Shown: positions 25,685 through 34,854, counted from the first letter of the stretch. The stretch: DNA of 48,826 nt from Hespellia sp. (GCA_028689735.1 JAQVCP010000017.1:1-48826), one strand, 5' to 3'. Made by a program: numbers and translations. Notes: generated from the sequence alone by a model not told the origin.

Positions 25685-26566
25685 ATGAAAATTGCAGTGA
25701 TTAGTTTTTCAGAATCTGGAATGCACTTGGGCGAAATGGTGAAGCAAGGGTTGGACAATCTGGGGCATGAGGTGGAAACCTATGTAAAAAGCAGACACAT
25801 TGGGGCAGACAATCTGACAGGGAATCTGGTGGAAGTCCCAATCGGACAGTGGGTGGGCGAAATGTGGAAGCATCTGGATGGCATACTGTTCATTGGCGCA
25901 TGCGGCATTGCGGTGCGGGCAATCGCACCGTTTCTAGAAGACAAGCGATGGGACCCGGCAGTGGTGGTGATGGATGAAAAAGGGGCGTTCTGTATCTCTC
26001 TCTTATCCGGGCATCTGGGCGGGGCCAATGCACTTACCGCTCTTATCAGTGAATGTGCAGGTGCGGTGCCGGTGATTACCACAGCCACGGACCGGAATGA
26101 TTGTTTTGCCATTGATCTCTGTGCAAAAGAATCCGGACTGGATATTCGGGATAAGGAGCTGGCAAAGGAAATCTCAGCATCCCTTCTGGCAAAGGAAAAA
26201 ATCGTGACGGTTGGGATTGGGTGTCGGAAAGGTGTTTCGGAAGAGCAGATTACATTTGCCATTGAGCAGGTATTGTCGGAAAGAAAGATTCCGCCGGAGT
26301 GTATCGAAAAAATTGTCAGTGTGGAGCTGAAAAAAGAGGAAAAGGGAATATTGGATTATTGCGGCAGGGCAGGGATTCCGTTTGAAGTGTATCCGGCAAG
26401 TGAGCTTCTTACATTATCCGGGGAGTTCTCTTCTTCTCTATTTGTGCAGAAGGTCACAGGTGTGGACAATATCTGTGAGCGGAGTGCGGTGATTGGCAGC
26501 AGGCACGGCATTTTGATACAGAGAAAAACGGTGAAAAATCAGGTGACGGTTGCAGTTGCCGTCTAA
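25685..26566 (+). CDS. cbiG: Cobalt-precorrin-5A hydrolase
   Basis: CbiG opens the delta-lactone of cobalt-precorrin-5A and releases acetaldehyde, a step of the anaerobic route only. Translation from ATG 25685 gives 293 residues (start MKIAVISFSESGMHLGE), somewhat short for the family. The N-terminal domain holds FIGACGIAVRAIAPFL and the phosphate-like loop LLSGHLGGANALT; the C-terminal domain starts around KIVTVGIGCRKGVSEEQI and includes FVQKVTGVDNICERSAV. The open frame extends upstream to 25595 inside cbiF, which is not a plausible start. Confidence 0.93.
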   Translation: MKIAVISFSESGMHLGEMVKQGLDNLGHEVETYVKSRHIGADNLTGNLVEVPIGQWVGEMWKHLDGILFIGACGIAVRAIAPFLEDKRWDPAVVVMDEKGAFCISLLSGHLGGANALTALISECAGAVPVITTATDRNDCFAIDLCAKESGLDIRDKELAKEISASLLAKEKIVTVGIGCRKGVSEEQITFAIEQVLSERKIPPECIEKIVSVELKKEEKGILDYCGRAGIPFEVYPASELLTLSGEFSSSLFVQKVTGVDNICERSAVIGSRHGILIQRKTVKNQVTVAVAV

Positions 26567-26641
26567 GTAACAGCAGGGGGCGTTCTATCCCGTGTGTTAG
26601 AACGCTGCATGAAGGAAAAGCGGAAAGAAAGGCAGGAGAAG

Positions 26642-27373
26642 ATGGGAAAAATTTACGTGGTTGGAATCGGACCGGGAGCATATGAGCAAATGACGATCAG
26701 GGCGGCGAAAGTCCTTCAAAAGAGTGATTTGATTGTGGGATACACAGTCTATGTGGATTTGGTGAAGGAACATTTTCCAGGCAAAGAATTCCGGACCACA
26801 CCGATGACGAAAGAAGTGGAACGCTGCCGTCTGGCACTTCAGGAGGCATCCTATGGAAAACAGGTGTCCATGATCTGCAGCGGAGATGCAGGGGTCTATG
26901 GCATGGCCGGTCTGGTCTATGAGTGCAGCGAGGAGTTTCCAGAAGTGGAGATTGAAATTGTTCCGGGAGTGACCGCAGCACTTGGAGGGGCAGCGGTACT
27001 TGGGGCACCGCTCATTCATGATTTCTGTCTGATTAGTCTCAGTGATCTTTTAACACCTTGGGAGAAGATTGAGAAACGGCTTCTTGCGGCAGCAGAGGCA
27101 GATTTTGTTATTTGCCTTTACAATCCATCCAGTCGGAAGCGGTCGGACTATCTTGAGAAGGCGTGTCGGATTGTGAAAAAGTATCAGGCAGAAGAGACGA
27201 TCTGTGGAATCGTATCGAATATCGCGCGAGAAGGCGAGCAGATGGAACTGATGACACTGGAAGAGCTTGAGAAGACCAAGGTGGATATGTTTACCACTGT
27301 ATTTATCGGGAACTCCCAGACGAAGAAGATTGACGGGAAGATGGTCACACCGAGAGGATATCGAAATGTGTAA
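26642..27373 (+). CDS. cbiH: Precorrin-3B / cobalt-precorrin-3 C17-methyltransferase
   Basis: A 243-residue SAM-dependent methylase that methylates C17 and drives ring contraction. The segments KIYVVGIGPGAYEQMTIRAA, SGDAGVYGMAGLVYE, VPGVTAALGGAAVLGAPL and CLYNPSSRKRSDYL are typical of CbiH/CobJ. ATG 26642 is chosen for GCAGGAGAAG immediately upstream; the frame is open to 26594 with 16 more basic residues. The stop overlaps the start of the next gene by 8 bases, suggesting coupled translation. It lacks the long C-terminal extension of some CbiH60-type proteins. Confidence 0.95.
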   Translation: MGKIYVVGIGPGAYEQMTIRAAKVLQKSDLIVGYTVYVDLVKEHFPGKEFRTTPMTKEVERCRLALQEASYGKQVSMICSGDAGVYGMAGLVYECSEEFPEVEIEIVPGVTAALGGAAVLGAPLIHDFCLISLSDLLTPWEKIEKRLLAAAEADFVICLYNPSSRKRSDYLEKACRIVKKYQAEETICGIVSNIAREGEQMELMTLEELEKTKVDMFTTVFIGNSQTKKIDGKMVTPRGYRNV

Positions 27374-29381
27374 AAAAGTACTGGTATTTGGCGGAACCCT
27401 GGAGGGCCGGAAAATTACAGAATACCTGCTGGAGCTTGGAGCCGAAGTACAGGTATGCACTGCCACAGCGTACGGTGGAAGTCTGCTGGAGCCGTGTCAT
27501 GGGCTCACGATATCCCATGATCGGCTGAACCGGACGGAGATGGAGCAGCTGATTCAAAGTTACCAGCCCCTTCTTGTAGTTGATGCCACCCACCCTTATG
27601 CGGTGGAGGTGTCGGAAAATGTCCGGGCAGCCTGCGAAAAGGAAGGGGCAGAGTATTTGCGCCTTCTGCGGGAGTCGGAGGAAGTGACAGGAGAAACATC
27701 CGATGTGGTATGGGTAGAGAGTGTGGCGGAGGCGGTCGCATTTCTTAAGACAACCAGGGGAAATATCTTTGTTACTACTGGAAGCAAGGAATTGTCAGCA
27801 TTTACGGAGCTTGCAGAGTATAAGGAGCGGGTGTATGCGAGAGTACTTTCAACGGCTGCAGTGGCAGAAAAGTGTGAACAGCTTGGTTTTTGCGGAAGTC
27901 ATTTGATTGGGATGCAGGGACCTTTTTCAAAGGAACTGAACGTTGCCATGCTGAGACAGACTGGCGCGGCATATCTTGTGACCAAGGAATCGGGAAAAGC
28001 CGGAGGATTTTTGGAAAAATGCGAGGCGGCAGAGGAGATGGGAGTAACGCTGGTCGTGATTGGAAGACCTGCAGAAGAGAGTGGAGTGTCTTTCACCGAG
28101 TGTAAGCGGATGCTGGCAGAGCGAATCGGCAGCAGCATGGTGACGGACCATGGGCAGCACGTAACACTGGTTGGAATCGGTATGGGAACGGTGGCAGGGA
28201 TGACAGTGGAGGCGCAGATTGCATGTGACCGTGCAGATGCTCTGATCGGAGCGGAGCGCATGTGTCATGTGATTGAAACAGCAGACTTTTTTCACAACCG
28301 TGGACAGTCCTTTCTCTATGCCTATCAGCCGGATGAAATTATGACATATATCAAGAGTCACCCCGAACATAAAAATATCGCCATCGTACTGTCAGGAGAT
28401 ACCGGATTTTTCAGCGGGGCGAAACGTCTGATCGAAAGAATGGATGTCCCCTGTACGGTAATCTGCGGAATCTCCTCCTTGTCCTATTTCTGCTCCAGAA
28501 TCGGAAAAGCCTGGGAAGAGGTCTATCCCATTTCGCTTCATGGAAGAGAGGGAAATCTGATTGGCACCTTACAGCACCACCAGAAGGTATTTGCCCTGGT
28601 AGGAAGCCGGGAGGGAATCGGGAAGTGCTGTGAGAAATTATCCGCCTATGGCATGGGCCAGTGCCCGGTGGCAATTGGTGAGAACCTTTCTTATCCAACG
28701 GAAATCATCCGACAGGGAAAAGCCAGGGATTTTGCCGGATGCATGACGGAACCGCTCAGTGTATTTTACGTGGAAAATGAAGGGGCTGCAGAGCGGATTC
28801 AGACACCGGGAATGCCGGATGCAGTGTTTACCCGGGATAAAGTTCCCATGACCAAGGAAGAAGTCCGCGTGGTTTCTCTGGCAAAGCTCCGGCTGCAGGC
28901 AGACTCGGTCTTATATGATATCGGGGCAGGAACCGGTTCGGTATCCATCGAAGCGGCACGCATGGCGGAAAAAATTCGGGTGTATGCAATCGAGAAGAAG
29001 GAACTTGCACTGGAACTTCTTGAAAAGAATAAAAGCAGATTTGCGGTGGACAACCTGACAATTGTTGCAGGAGAAGCTCCCCATGCTATGGAGAATCTTC
29101 CGATGCCAACCCACGCATTTATCGGTGGAAGCAGTGGGAATCTGCGTGAGATTCTGGAGCGGTGTCTGCAGAAGAACCCGGGGATTCGAATTGTGATAAA
29201 CGCGATTACACTGGAAACGGTTGGAGAAGCAATGAGGTGCCTGAAGGAGTTATCATTTGCCCATGTGGAGGTGGTACAGGTGGCAGTTTCCCGGGCGAAA
29301 GAGGTAGCAGATTACCATATGATGATGGGCGAGAACCCGGTCTATGTGATTGCCTGTGAGGGCTTGTCGGCCAGAGTCTGA
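27366..29381 (+). CDS. cbiJET: Three-part fusion: precorrin-6A reductase (CbiJ) - C5-methyltransferase (CbiE) - C15-methyltransferase/decarboxylase (CbiT)
   Basis: A single 671-residue protein covering three steps. Residues about 1-250 match CbiJ/CobK, with Rossmann start VLVFGGTLEGRKI, DATHPYAVEVSENV and TTGSKELSAF. Residues about 262-455 match CbiE, a tetrapyrrole methylase that methylates C5: VTLVGIGMGTVAGMT, LSGDTGFFSGAKRL and GISSLSYFCSRIG. Residues about 480-671 match CbiT, which methylates C15 and decarboxylates the C12 acetate: a class I methyltransferase SAM loop YDIGAGTGSVSIEAA and FIGGSSGNLREIL. CbiE-CbiT fusions (CobL) are well known; adding CbiJ in front is less usual. ATG 27366 overlaps cbiH by 8 bases; the frame is open to 27267 but that is inside cbiH. 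No stop or frame break is present at the joints. Confidence 0.92.
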   Translation: MCKKVLVFGGTLEGRKITEYLLELGAEVQVCTATAYGGSLLEPCHGLTISHDRLNRTEMEQLIQSYQPLLVVDATHPYAVEVSENVRAACEKEGAEYLRLLRESEEVTGETSDVVWVESVAEAVAFLKTTRGNIFVTTGSKELSAFTELAEYKERVYARVLSTAAVAEKCEQLGFCGSHLIGMQGPFSKELNVAMLRQTGAAYLVTKESGKAGGFLEKCEAAEEMGVTLVVIGRPAEESGVSFTECKRMLAERIGSSMVTDHGQHVTLVGIGMGTVAGMTVEAQIACDRADALIGAERMCHVIETADFFHNRGQSFLYAYQPDEIMTYIKSHPEHKNIAIVLSGDTGFFSGAKRLIERMDVPCTVICGISSLSYFCSRIGKAWEEVYPISLHGREGNLIGTLQHHQKVFALVGSREGIGKCCEKLSAYGMGQCPVAIGENLSYPTEIIRQGKARDFAGCMTEPLSVFYVENEGAAERIQTPGMPDAVFTRDKVPMTKEEVRVVSLAKLRLQADSVLYDIGAGTGSVSIEAARMAEKIRVYAIEKKELALELLEKNKSRFAVDNLTIVAGEAPHAMENLPMPTHAFIGGSSGNLREILERCLQKNPGIRIVINAITLETVGEAMRCLKELSFAHVEVVQVAVSRAKEVADYHMMMGENPVYVIACEGLSARV

Positions 29382-29463
29382 ACTCCTGCTGACAAGCGAT
29401 GATCGCTGCCAGAAGGGGCAGAGTGAGGCCGCGAAGCAGATTGCGGATATCTGTTGTAAGGAC

Positions 29464-29499
29464 AGGCTCATGTACAAGAAAAGGCTCATGTGCAAGGAA
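29464..29499 (+). repeat. Tandem 18-base duplication before cbiA
   Basis: Two adjacent copies of AGGCTCATGTACAAGAAA-like sequence (29464-29481 and 29482-29499) differ at a few positions and end right at the cbiA ribosome site. The 133-base gap after cbiJET contains no other recognised signal. Confidence 0.6.
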
Positions 29500-29514
29500 A
29501 GGAGGACGCTTAAA

Positions 29515-30900
29515 ATGAAAATTCCAAGACTGCTGATTACAGCAGGCTCCAGCGGAAGTGGTAAGACGCTGGTGACCTGTGGTCTTCTCCAATTGTTCAA
29601 AAACAGGGGGCTTTGCACGGTTGCTTTCAAATGTGGTCCTGATTATATTGACCCCATGTTCCACGAGAGTGTGCTTCACACAAAGAGCCGGAATCTGGAT
29701 TCCTTTTTTATGGGGGAGGCGGGCGTGAGAGCTTCTCTGATCAAAAATGTCAATTCCTGTGACATTGCGGTGCTGGAGGGTGTGATGGGATATTATGACG
29801 GGCTGGGCGGCACAAGCCTTCGATCCAGTGCTTATGATGTGGCACGGCTGACCAAAACGCCGTCTATTCTTCTGGTGAATACCCGTGGGATGAGCCTTTC
29901 CATGATTCCATTGATTCAGGGATTTCTTCATTACCAGCCGGACAGTCATATCCGGGGGGTCCTTCTGAATCAGATGTCGGCTATGCTCTATCCCCGGATG
30001 AAAGCGGTGATTGAGGCAGAGTGTGGGGTGAAAGTGTTAGGATATCTTCCGAAAATGGCAGATATTCACCTGGAAAGCCGTCATTTGGGTCTGCTGAAAC
30101 CGGAAGAAATCGTGGGACTAAAGGAACAGGTGCAGAAGGTTGCGGCGGTCATGGAGGAAACGCTGGATTTCGAAGGAATTCTTCAGATGGCGGCGGATGC
30201 TCCGGAACTGGAGGAGAATGCCTCCCTAGTGAATGAGACTGATACAAAACTGCCAGATCAGACAGTTCACATTGCAGTTGCAAAGGATGAGGCTTTCTGC
30301 TTCTTTTATGAGGATAACCTTCAGATTTTGCGTGAGCTTGGTGCAAAACTATCGTTTTTTTCTCCGATTCACGATAAAGGACTTCCCAAGGGAACACAGG
30401 GAATTCTTTTGTGCGGCGGCTATCCGGAACTGTATGCAAAGGAGCTCAGTGAGAATCGCGGGATGTGCGGGGACATTTACCAGGCAGTGACAGAAGGCAT
30501 TCCCTGTATGGCAGAGTGCGGAGGATTTCTCTATCTGCAGGAAGCGCTGGAGGATATGAATGGCATTTCCTATCCCATGGCAAATGTCATCCAGGCAAGA
30601 GCATACCGGACAGAGAAGCTTTCCAGGTTTGGCTATGTGACATTGAAGGGGGGGAAGACCTTTGGAAGGGAAGTAGGCCCTATTCCTGCCCATGAGTTTC
30701 ATTACTATGACTCTACGGACTGCGGCAGTAGTTTTGCAGCGGAGAAACCTGTTGGAAACCGCAAATGGAATTGTATTTTCAGCACAGATACTTTATTTGC
30801 AGGCTTCCCGCATCTGCACTATATGGGGAACCCTGAGGTGCCCAAGGCATTTCTGGAGAAGGCGGGGGAGATTGTCCGTGAGGATCGGAGCAATCGGTAA
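29515..30900 (+). CDS. cbiA: Cobyrinate a,c-diamide synthase
   Basis: A glutamine- and ATP-dependent enzyme that amidates the a and c acetate side chains of (cob)yrinate. It has 461 residues, normal length. The N-terminal dethiobiotin-synthetase-like domain has the P-loop AGSSGSGKTLVTCGLL and FKCGPDYIDPMFH; the C-terminal half (about 270-461) is a class I glutamine amidotransferase with GGYPELYAKELSEN and a nucleophile elbow at MAECGGFLYL (Cys). ATG 29515 is chosen for AAAGGAGG just upstream; the frame is open to 29350 inside the preceding gene and would add 55 unlikely residues. Confidence 0.96.
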   Translation: MKIPRLLITAGSSGSGKTLVTCGLLQLFKNRGLCTVAFKCGPDYIDPMFHESVLHTKSRNLDSFFMGEAGVRASLIKNVNSCDIAVLEGVMGYYDGLGGTSLRSSAYDVARLTKTPSILLVNTRGMSLSMIPLIQGFLHYQPDSHIRGVLLNQMSAMLYPRMKAVIEAECGVKVLGYLPKMADIHLESRHLGLLKPEEIVGLKEQVQKVAAVMEETLDFEGILQMAADAPELEENASLVNETDTKLPDQTVHIAVAKDEAFCFFYEDNLQILRELGAKLSFFSPIHDKGLPKGTQGILLCGGYPELYAKELSENRGMCGDIYQAVTEGIPCMAECGGFLYLQEALEDMNGISYPMANVIQARAYRTEKLSRFGYVTLKGGKTFGREVGPIPAHEFHYYDSTDCGSSFAAEKPVGNRKWNCIFSTDTLFAGFPHLHYMGNPEVPKAFLEKAGEIVREDRSNR

Positions 30901-30937
30901 CTGAAGTTTTGAGAAGACAAAAGTATGGAGAGAAAAG

Positions 30938-31987
30938 ATGAATAATTCAGAATTGTGGAAAGAGATAAAACCCATAGATCAGCAGGCACAGGAGGAGTGC
31001 CAGAGACGATGGAACGCCATTGCCAAACCCCTTCACAGCCTTGGAAGACTGGAGGAACTGCTGATTAAGATTGCAGGACTGACAGGCGATGCAAGAATGC
31101 ATTTTGAGAAAAAAGCCTTGATTGTCATGTGCGCCGATAACGGGGTAGTGGCAGAGGGTGTTACACAGACTGGCCAGGAGGTGACCGCAATCGTGGCGGA
31201 AAATTTTCAAAAGGGTGCAGCAAGTGCAGCTATTATGTGTCAGTCGGTGGGAGCTGATATTTTCCCGGTGGATATCGGAGTGGCTTCGGACACCTCCATT
31301 TTGCAGCGGAAGATACGCTACGGAACCGGAAATATTGCAGTAGAGCCTGCCATGACCAGAGAGGAAGCCGAGGATGCCATACTGGTTGGAATCTCGTTGG
31401 TGAAAGAATTGAAAGAAAAGGGGTATGGAATCATTGCAACCGGCGAGATGGGGATTGGCAATACGACAACCAGCAGTGCAGTGGCTTCCATATTGCTTGA
31501 AGAGCCGGTAGAGCAGATGACCGGACGTGGGGCGGGACTGTCAAGTGAAGGGCTGAATCACAAGATTGCAGTGATCAAAGAGGCAATTGCCCTGCATCGC
31601 CCGGAGAAAAACGATCCGGTGGATGTGCTTGCAAAAGTAGGAGGTCTGGATATTGCGGGACTTGCCGGAGTATTTCTGGGCGGGGCTATTTACCAGATTC
31701 CGATTGTGATCGATGGATTTATCTCCTCGGTGGCAGCTCTGGCAGCCAGCAGAATCTGTCCGGCTTGCAGTCAGGCGATGATTGCCTCCCATGTGTCCAA
31801 GGAACCGGCGTCCAGAATGATTCTTGCAGGTCTGGGACAGGAGGCGTGTCTGCACTGTGAAATGTGTCTGGGAGAAGGAACCGGTGCGGTGACCTTATTC
31901 CCGATTCTTGATATGGCATGTGCGGTGTATCAGGGGATGACAACTTTTGAAGACAACCAGATCGAAGAGTACGTGGAGCAGAAGTAA
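30938..31987 (+). CDS. cobT: Nicotinate-nucleotide--dimethylbenzimidazole phosphoribosyltransferase
   Basis: CobT makes the alpha-ribotide of the lower-ligand base from nicotinate mononucleotide. It has 349 residues, normal length. Typical parts: KPLHSLGRLEEL near the N-terminus, MCADNGVVAEGVTQTGQEVT, the substrate loop GEMGIGNTTTSSA and the C-terminal LGEGTGAVTLFPILDMA with the conserved Glu. ATG 30938 has GGAGAGAAA upstream. No lower-ligand synthesis genes (bluB or bza) are in the window, so the base used cannot be told. Confidence 0.97.
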   Translation: MNNSELWKEIKPIDQQAQEECQRRWNAIAKPLHSLGRLEELLIKIAGLTGDARMHFEKKALIVMCADNGVVAEGVTQTGQEVTAIVAENFQKGAASAAIMCQSVGADIFPVDIGVASDTSILQRKIRYGTGNIAVEPAMTREEAEDAILVGISLVKELKEKGYGIIATGEMGIGNTTTSSAVASILLEEPVEQMTGRGAGLSSEGLNHKIAVIKEAIALHRPEKNDPVDVLAKVGGLDIAGLAGVFLGGAIYQIPIVIDGFISSVAALAASRICPACSQAMIASHVSKEPASRMILAGLGQEACLHCEMCLGEGTGAVTLFPILDMACAVYQGMTTFEDNQIEEYVEQK

Positions 31988-32072
31988 GAAAGAACAAAGG
32001 AAATTTGAGGTATCCATTTGACCTTGGGGTATGGGAGAATGAGAAGGCATTACAGTGCAGGAAGAAGGATGT

Positions 32073-32591
32073 ATGATTAGCTTGATTACAGGCGGCAGCG
32101 GCAGCGGAAAGTCTGCATTTGCGGAAAAGCGGATTCTGGAATATGCCAATGAAAAACGGATTTATATTGCAACCATGCATCCTTATGATGCAGAGGCATT
32201 TGCGAAGGTTGCGCGGCATCAGCGAATGCGGAAGAAAAAGGGATTTGAGACCATAGAATGCTATACGGATCTGAAGAACATTTCTCTTATGAGAGCAGAC
32301 GATATTTTGCTGGAATGTCTCTCAAATCTGACCGCTAACGAGTTGTTTGAAGAAAACGGCGCAAAGGAAAAAGCGGCAGAGCAGATCATGGAAGGCATCC
32401 GGAAACTGTCATATTTGTCGGAGAATCTGGTGATTGTGAGTAATGAGATCTTTTCGGATGGAATCGAGTATGACCGGGAGACAGAGCACTACATAGAAGT
32501 GCTTGCACAGGTGAATCGGGAAGTGGCGGCACTTGCCGATGAGGTAATAGAAGTGGTATATGGAATACCAGTGTATCATAAAAGGAGATAG
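32073..32591 (+). CDS. cobU: Adenosylcobinamide kinase / guanylyltransferase
   Basis: CobU phosphorylates adenosylcobinamide and then attaches GMP. It has 172 residues from ATG 32073 (start MISLITGGSGSGKSAFAE); a GTG at 32055 would add six residues. The P-loop GGSGSGKS is intact; the RHQRMRKKKGFETIE segment carries the His that becomes guanylylated in the family; LLECLSNLTANELF and VSNEIF follow. The C-terminal part is somewhat different from standard CobU (GIEYDRETEHYIEVLAQVN). cobS starts 3 bases after the stop. Confidence 0.92.
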   Translation: MISLITGGSGSGKSAFAEKRILEYANEKRIYIATMHPYDAEAFAKVARHQRMRKKKGFETIECYTDLKNISLMRADDILLECLSNLTANELFEENGAKEKAAEQIMEGIRKLSYLSENLVIVSNEIFSDGIEYDRETEHYIEVLAQVNREVAALADEVIEVVYGIPVYHKRR

Positions 32592-32594
32592 ACG

Positions 32595-33383
32595 ATGGGA
32601 CAGCTTTGGAATAACTTTAAAATTGCATTTTCGATGTATTCAAAAATCCCCATGCCACGGAGTGACTGGAAGAAAGAAAATATGAAGTATGCGATGTGTT
32701 TTTTCCCCTGGATCGGGGCAGCAATCGGTGTATGCAGTGTTTTGTTCTTTTACCTGATGTCCTGGCTCCAGACAGGGGGAACCGCTATATCAGATTCCTT
32801 TGTGACAGTGGTTCTGCTCTTGATTCCGGTGTGCATTACCGGAGGGATTCATTTGGATGGACTTCTGGATACAGCAGATGCCATGAGCTCTTATCAGGAG
32901 AGGGAGCGGCGGCTGGAGATTCTAAAGGACTCCCATGCCGGAGCATTTGCTATTATAACCTGCGTGGTCTATTTTCTTTTATATTATGGAGTGTATTCCA
33001 TGGTAACCCGGGACAGTATCGTTGTGATTGGCTGCAGTTTTCTCTTATCCCGTACGCTCAGTGGTCTGTCGGTGGTGACATTCCCGTTGGCCAAAGGGAC
33101 TGGGTTGGTGGCGACCTTTTCAGACCATGCACAGAAGAAGACGGTGAGAAAAGTTTTATTTTGTTATCTTATCTTAGTGAGTGTGGTCATGTGTATCATC
33201 GGCGGAGTGCCCGGTGGGGTTGGTGTGGCACTGGCAGGACTGACTTTCTGGTATTATTACCGGATGTCGGTTAAGAATTTTGGTGGAATTACCGGAGATC
33301 TGGCTGGGTGGTTTCTGCAGATCTGTGAGTTGGTCATGGCGCTGGGAATCGTGCTTGCTGATGTGTTTATGAAAGTGAGTTGA
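32595..33383 (+). CDS. cobS: Adenosylcobinamide-GDP ribazoletransferase (cobalamin synthase)
   Basis: A 262-residue membrane enzyme joining adenosylcobinamide-GDP and the alpha-riboside of the lower base. Five to seven membrane segments are visible. The conserved metal-binding start FPWIGAAIG and GGIHLDGLLDTADAMSSY with the following LKDSHAGAFAII segment are the family signature. The late GGITGDLAGWFLQICEL motif is also typical. ATG 32595 has AAAGGAGAT upstream. Confidence 0.96.
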   Translation: MGQLWNNFKIAFSMYSKIPMPRSDWKKENMKYAMCFFPWIGAAIGVCSVLFFYLMSWLQTGGTAISDSFVTVVLLLIPVCITGGIHLDGLLDTADAMSSYQERERRLEILKDSHAGAFAIITCVVYFLLYYGVYSMVTRDSIVVIGCSFLLSRTLSGLSVVTFPLAKGTGLVATFSDHAQKKTVRKVLFCYLILVSVVMCIIGGVPGGVGVALAGLTFWYYYRMSVKNFGGITGDLAGWFLQICELVMALGIVLADVFMKVS

Positions 33384-33464
33384 GTGTCTGACTCGTATAT
33401 GCAGGTGTGTTCCGGAGCGTGGGTTCACAGATCGAGCGGTTATCAGGAAAGGGAAGAGAGAAAT

Positions 33465-33866
33465 ATGATACTGATCATAGGAGGGGCATACCAGGGGAAA
33501 AAAGCGTATGCCAGAGACCTGTTTGGAGGCTCATTTATAGATGGTGCAAAATGTCCGCTGGAGGAGTTGTTTTCCTGCAGGGGAATCTATTATTTTCATG
33601 AGTATGTGAAGAGATGGATGGAGAGCGAAAGGACTCTGGAGAAGGGAACGGAATTAGATGAGGTTCTGGCAAATCAGATTATACAACAGAATCCGGAGGT
33701 GGTAATCATTTCCAATGAGATTGGCTGCGGAATCGTGCCTATGGATGCAGGAGAGAGGCGGTGGCGGGAACTTGTGGGAAGAACAATGACGCATCTGGCA
33801 GCATTTTCCGGGGAAGTGCACCGTGTGGTGTGCGGAATCGGAACGGTGATCAAGCAGAAGGAATAG
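33465..33866 (+). CDS. Short CobU-like protein with altered P-loop
   Basis: A 133-residue protein from ATG 33465 (AGAGAG upstream; frame open to 33384). The N-terminus MILIIGGAYQGKKAYARDLF sits where CobU has its P-loop but reads GGAYQGKKAY rather than GGSGSGKS. The C-terminal half, IISNEIGCGIVPMDAGERRWRELVGR, matches the CobU/CobP end (SNEVG.GIVP....R.FRD..GR) better than the intact cobU upstream does. The middle part with the guanylylation His is missing. It may be a second nucleotide-binding subunit, a CobY-like replacement or a decaying copy. It sits between cobS and cbiB in the same operon, with an 81-base gap from cobS and 28 bases to cbiB. Confidence 0.8.
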   Translation: MILIIGGAYQGKKAYARDLFGGSFIDGAKCPLEELFSCRGIYYFHEYVKRWMESERTLEKGTELDEVLANQIIQQNPEVVIISNEIGCGIVPMDAGERRWRELVGRTMTHLAAFSGEVHRVVCGIGTVIKQKE

Positions 33867-33894
33867 AAATTGACGAGAGATGAGGAGCTGGAAC

Positions 33895-34854
33895 ATGGAG
33901 TGGACATTACTGACCGTATTGCTGGGATTTTTACTTGATTTGATACTTGGGGATCCGAGGTGGCTCTATCACCCGGTGCGGGCAATGGGCGCATTGATCT
34001 CCATGATGGAAAAAATCATAAGATGCTGTTTGCCAAAGAATAAGTGGGGAGAGCGGGCAGGAGGTGCCATTCTTGTGTTGACGGTACTTTTTGTCAGTAT
34101 CGGTGTTCCGTTTTTCCTCCTGCGTCTGGCCTATGGAATTCATGTTGTATGTGGAATTGTGCTGGAAACTTTTTTCTGCTACCAGCTGCTTGCGACCAAA
34201 TCTCTGAGGGATGAGAGCATGAAAGTGTATGCTGCGCTGGAGAAAGAGAATTTGCCGGAGGCGAGGTATGCTGTCTCTATGATTGTGGGGCGCGATACAA
34301 ACAGCCTGGATGAAGAAGGCGTGACAAAAGCTGCGGTGGAGACGATTGCCGAGAACACCGCGGACGGAGTGATTGCACCACTTTTTTATATGATGATAGG
34401 CGGGGCCGTAGGTGGATTTGCCTACAAAGCAGTCAATACCATGGACTCCATGGTTGGCTATAAAAATGAACGATACCAGTGCTTTGGAACCGTGGCAGCG
34501 AAGCTGGATGATGTGGCAAATTTTATTCCGGCACGGCTTGCGGCTGTACTTATGACGGCGGCATCCTTTCTTCTAGGAATGGATGGGCGAAATGCGTGGA
34601 AGATATTTTGCCGGGACCGCTATCAGCATAAGAGTCCGAACTCTGCGCAGACGGAGGCGGTCATGGCAGGCGCACTGGACGTAGAGCTGGCGGGAAATGC
34701 CTTCTACTTCGGGAAGCTCTGCGAGAAGCCGTCGATCGGGGATGGGCTTCGAAGGATTGAGGCAGAGGATATCCGGCGCGCCAATCGGCTGCTGTATGGG
34801 ACTGCAGTGCTGGCAGTACTGGTATTTGGAGTCCTTGTTTCTGTATTGCGGTAA
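33895..34854 (+). CDS. cbiB: Adenosylcobinamide-phosphate synthase
   Basis: CbiB joins adenosylcobyric acid with aminopropanol phosphate (made by CobD). It has 319 residues with four to five membrane segments. Family marks: LLDLILGDPRWLYHPVRAMG at the N-terminus, MIVGRDTNSLDEEGVTKAAVET, IAENTADGVIAPLFYM and NTMDSMVGYKNERY. ATG 33895 is chosen because GAGGAG lies 7 bases before it; an in-frame ATG at 33880 lacks a site. A 107-base spacer leads to cobD. Confidence 0.96.
   Translation: MEWTLLTVLLGFLLDLILGDPRWLYHPVRAMGALISMMEKIIRCCLPKNKWGERAGGAILVLTVLFVSIGVPFFLLRLAYGIHVVCGIVLETFFCYQLLATKSLRDESMKVYAALEKENLPEARYAVSMIVGRDTNSLDEEGVTKAAVETIAENTADGVIAPLFYMMIGGAVGGFAYKAVNTMDSMVGYKNERYQCFGTVAAKLDDVANFIPARLAAVLMTAASFLLGMDGRNAWKIFCRDRYQHKSPNSAQTEAVMAGALDVELAGNAFYFGKLCEKPSIGDGLRRIEAEDIRRANRLLYGTAVLAVLVFGVLVSVLR

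Noticed and set aside
33384-33464. Longer N-terminus for the short CobU-like protein
   Set aside because: The ATG touches the cobS stop and would add 27 residues ahead of the glycine-loop that normally starts these proteins.
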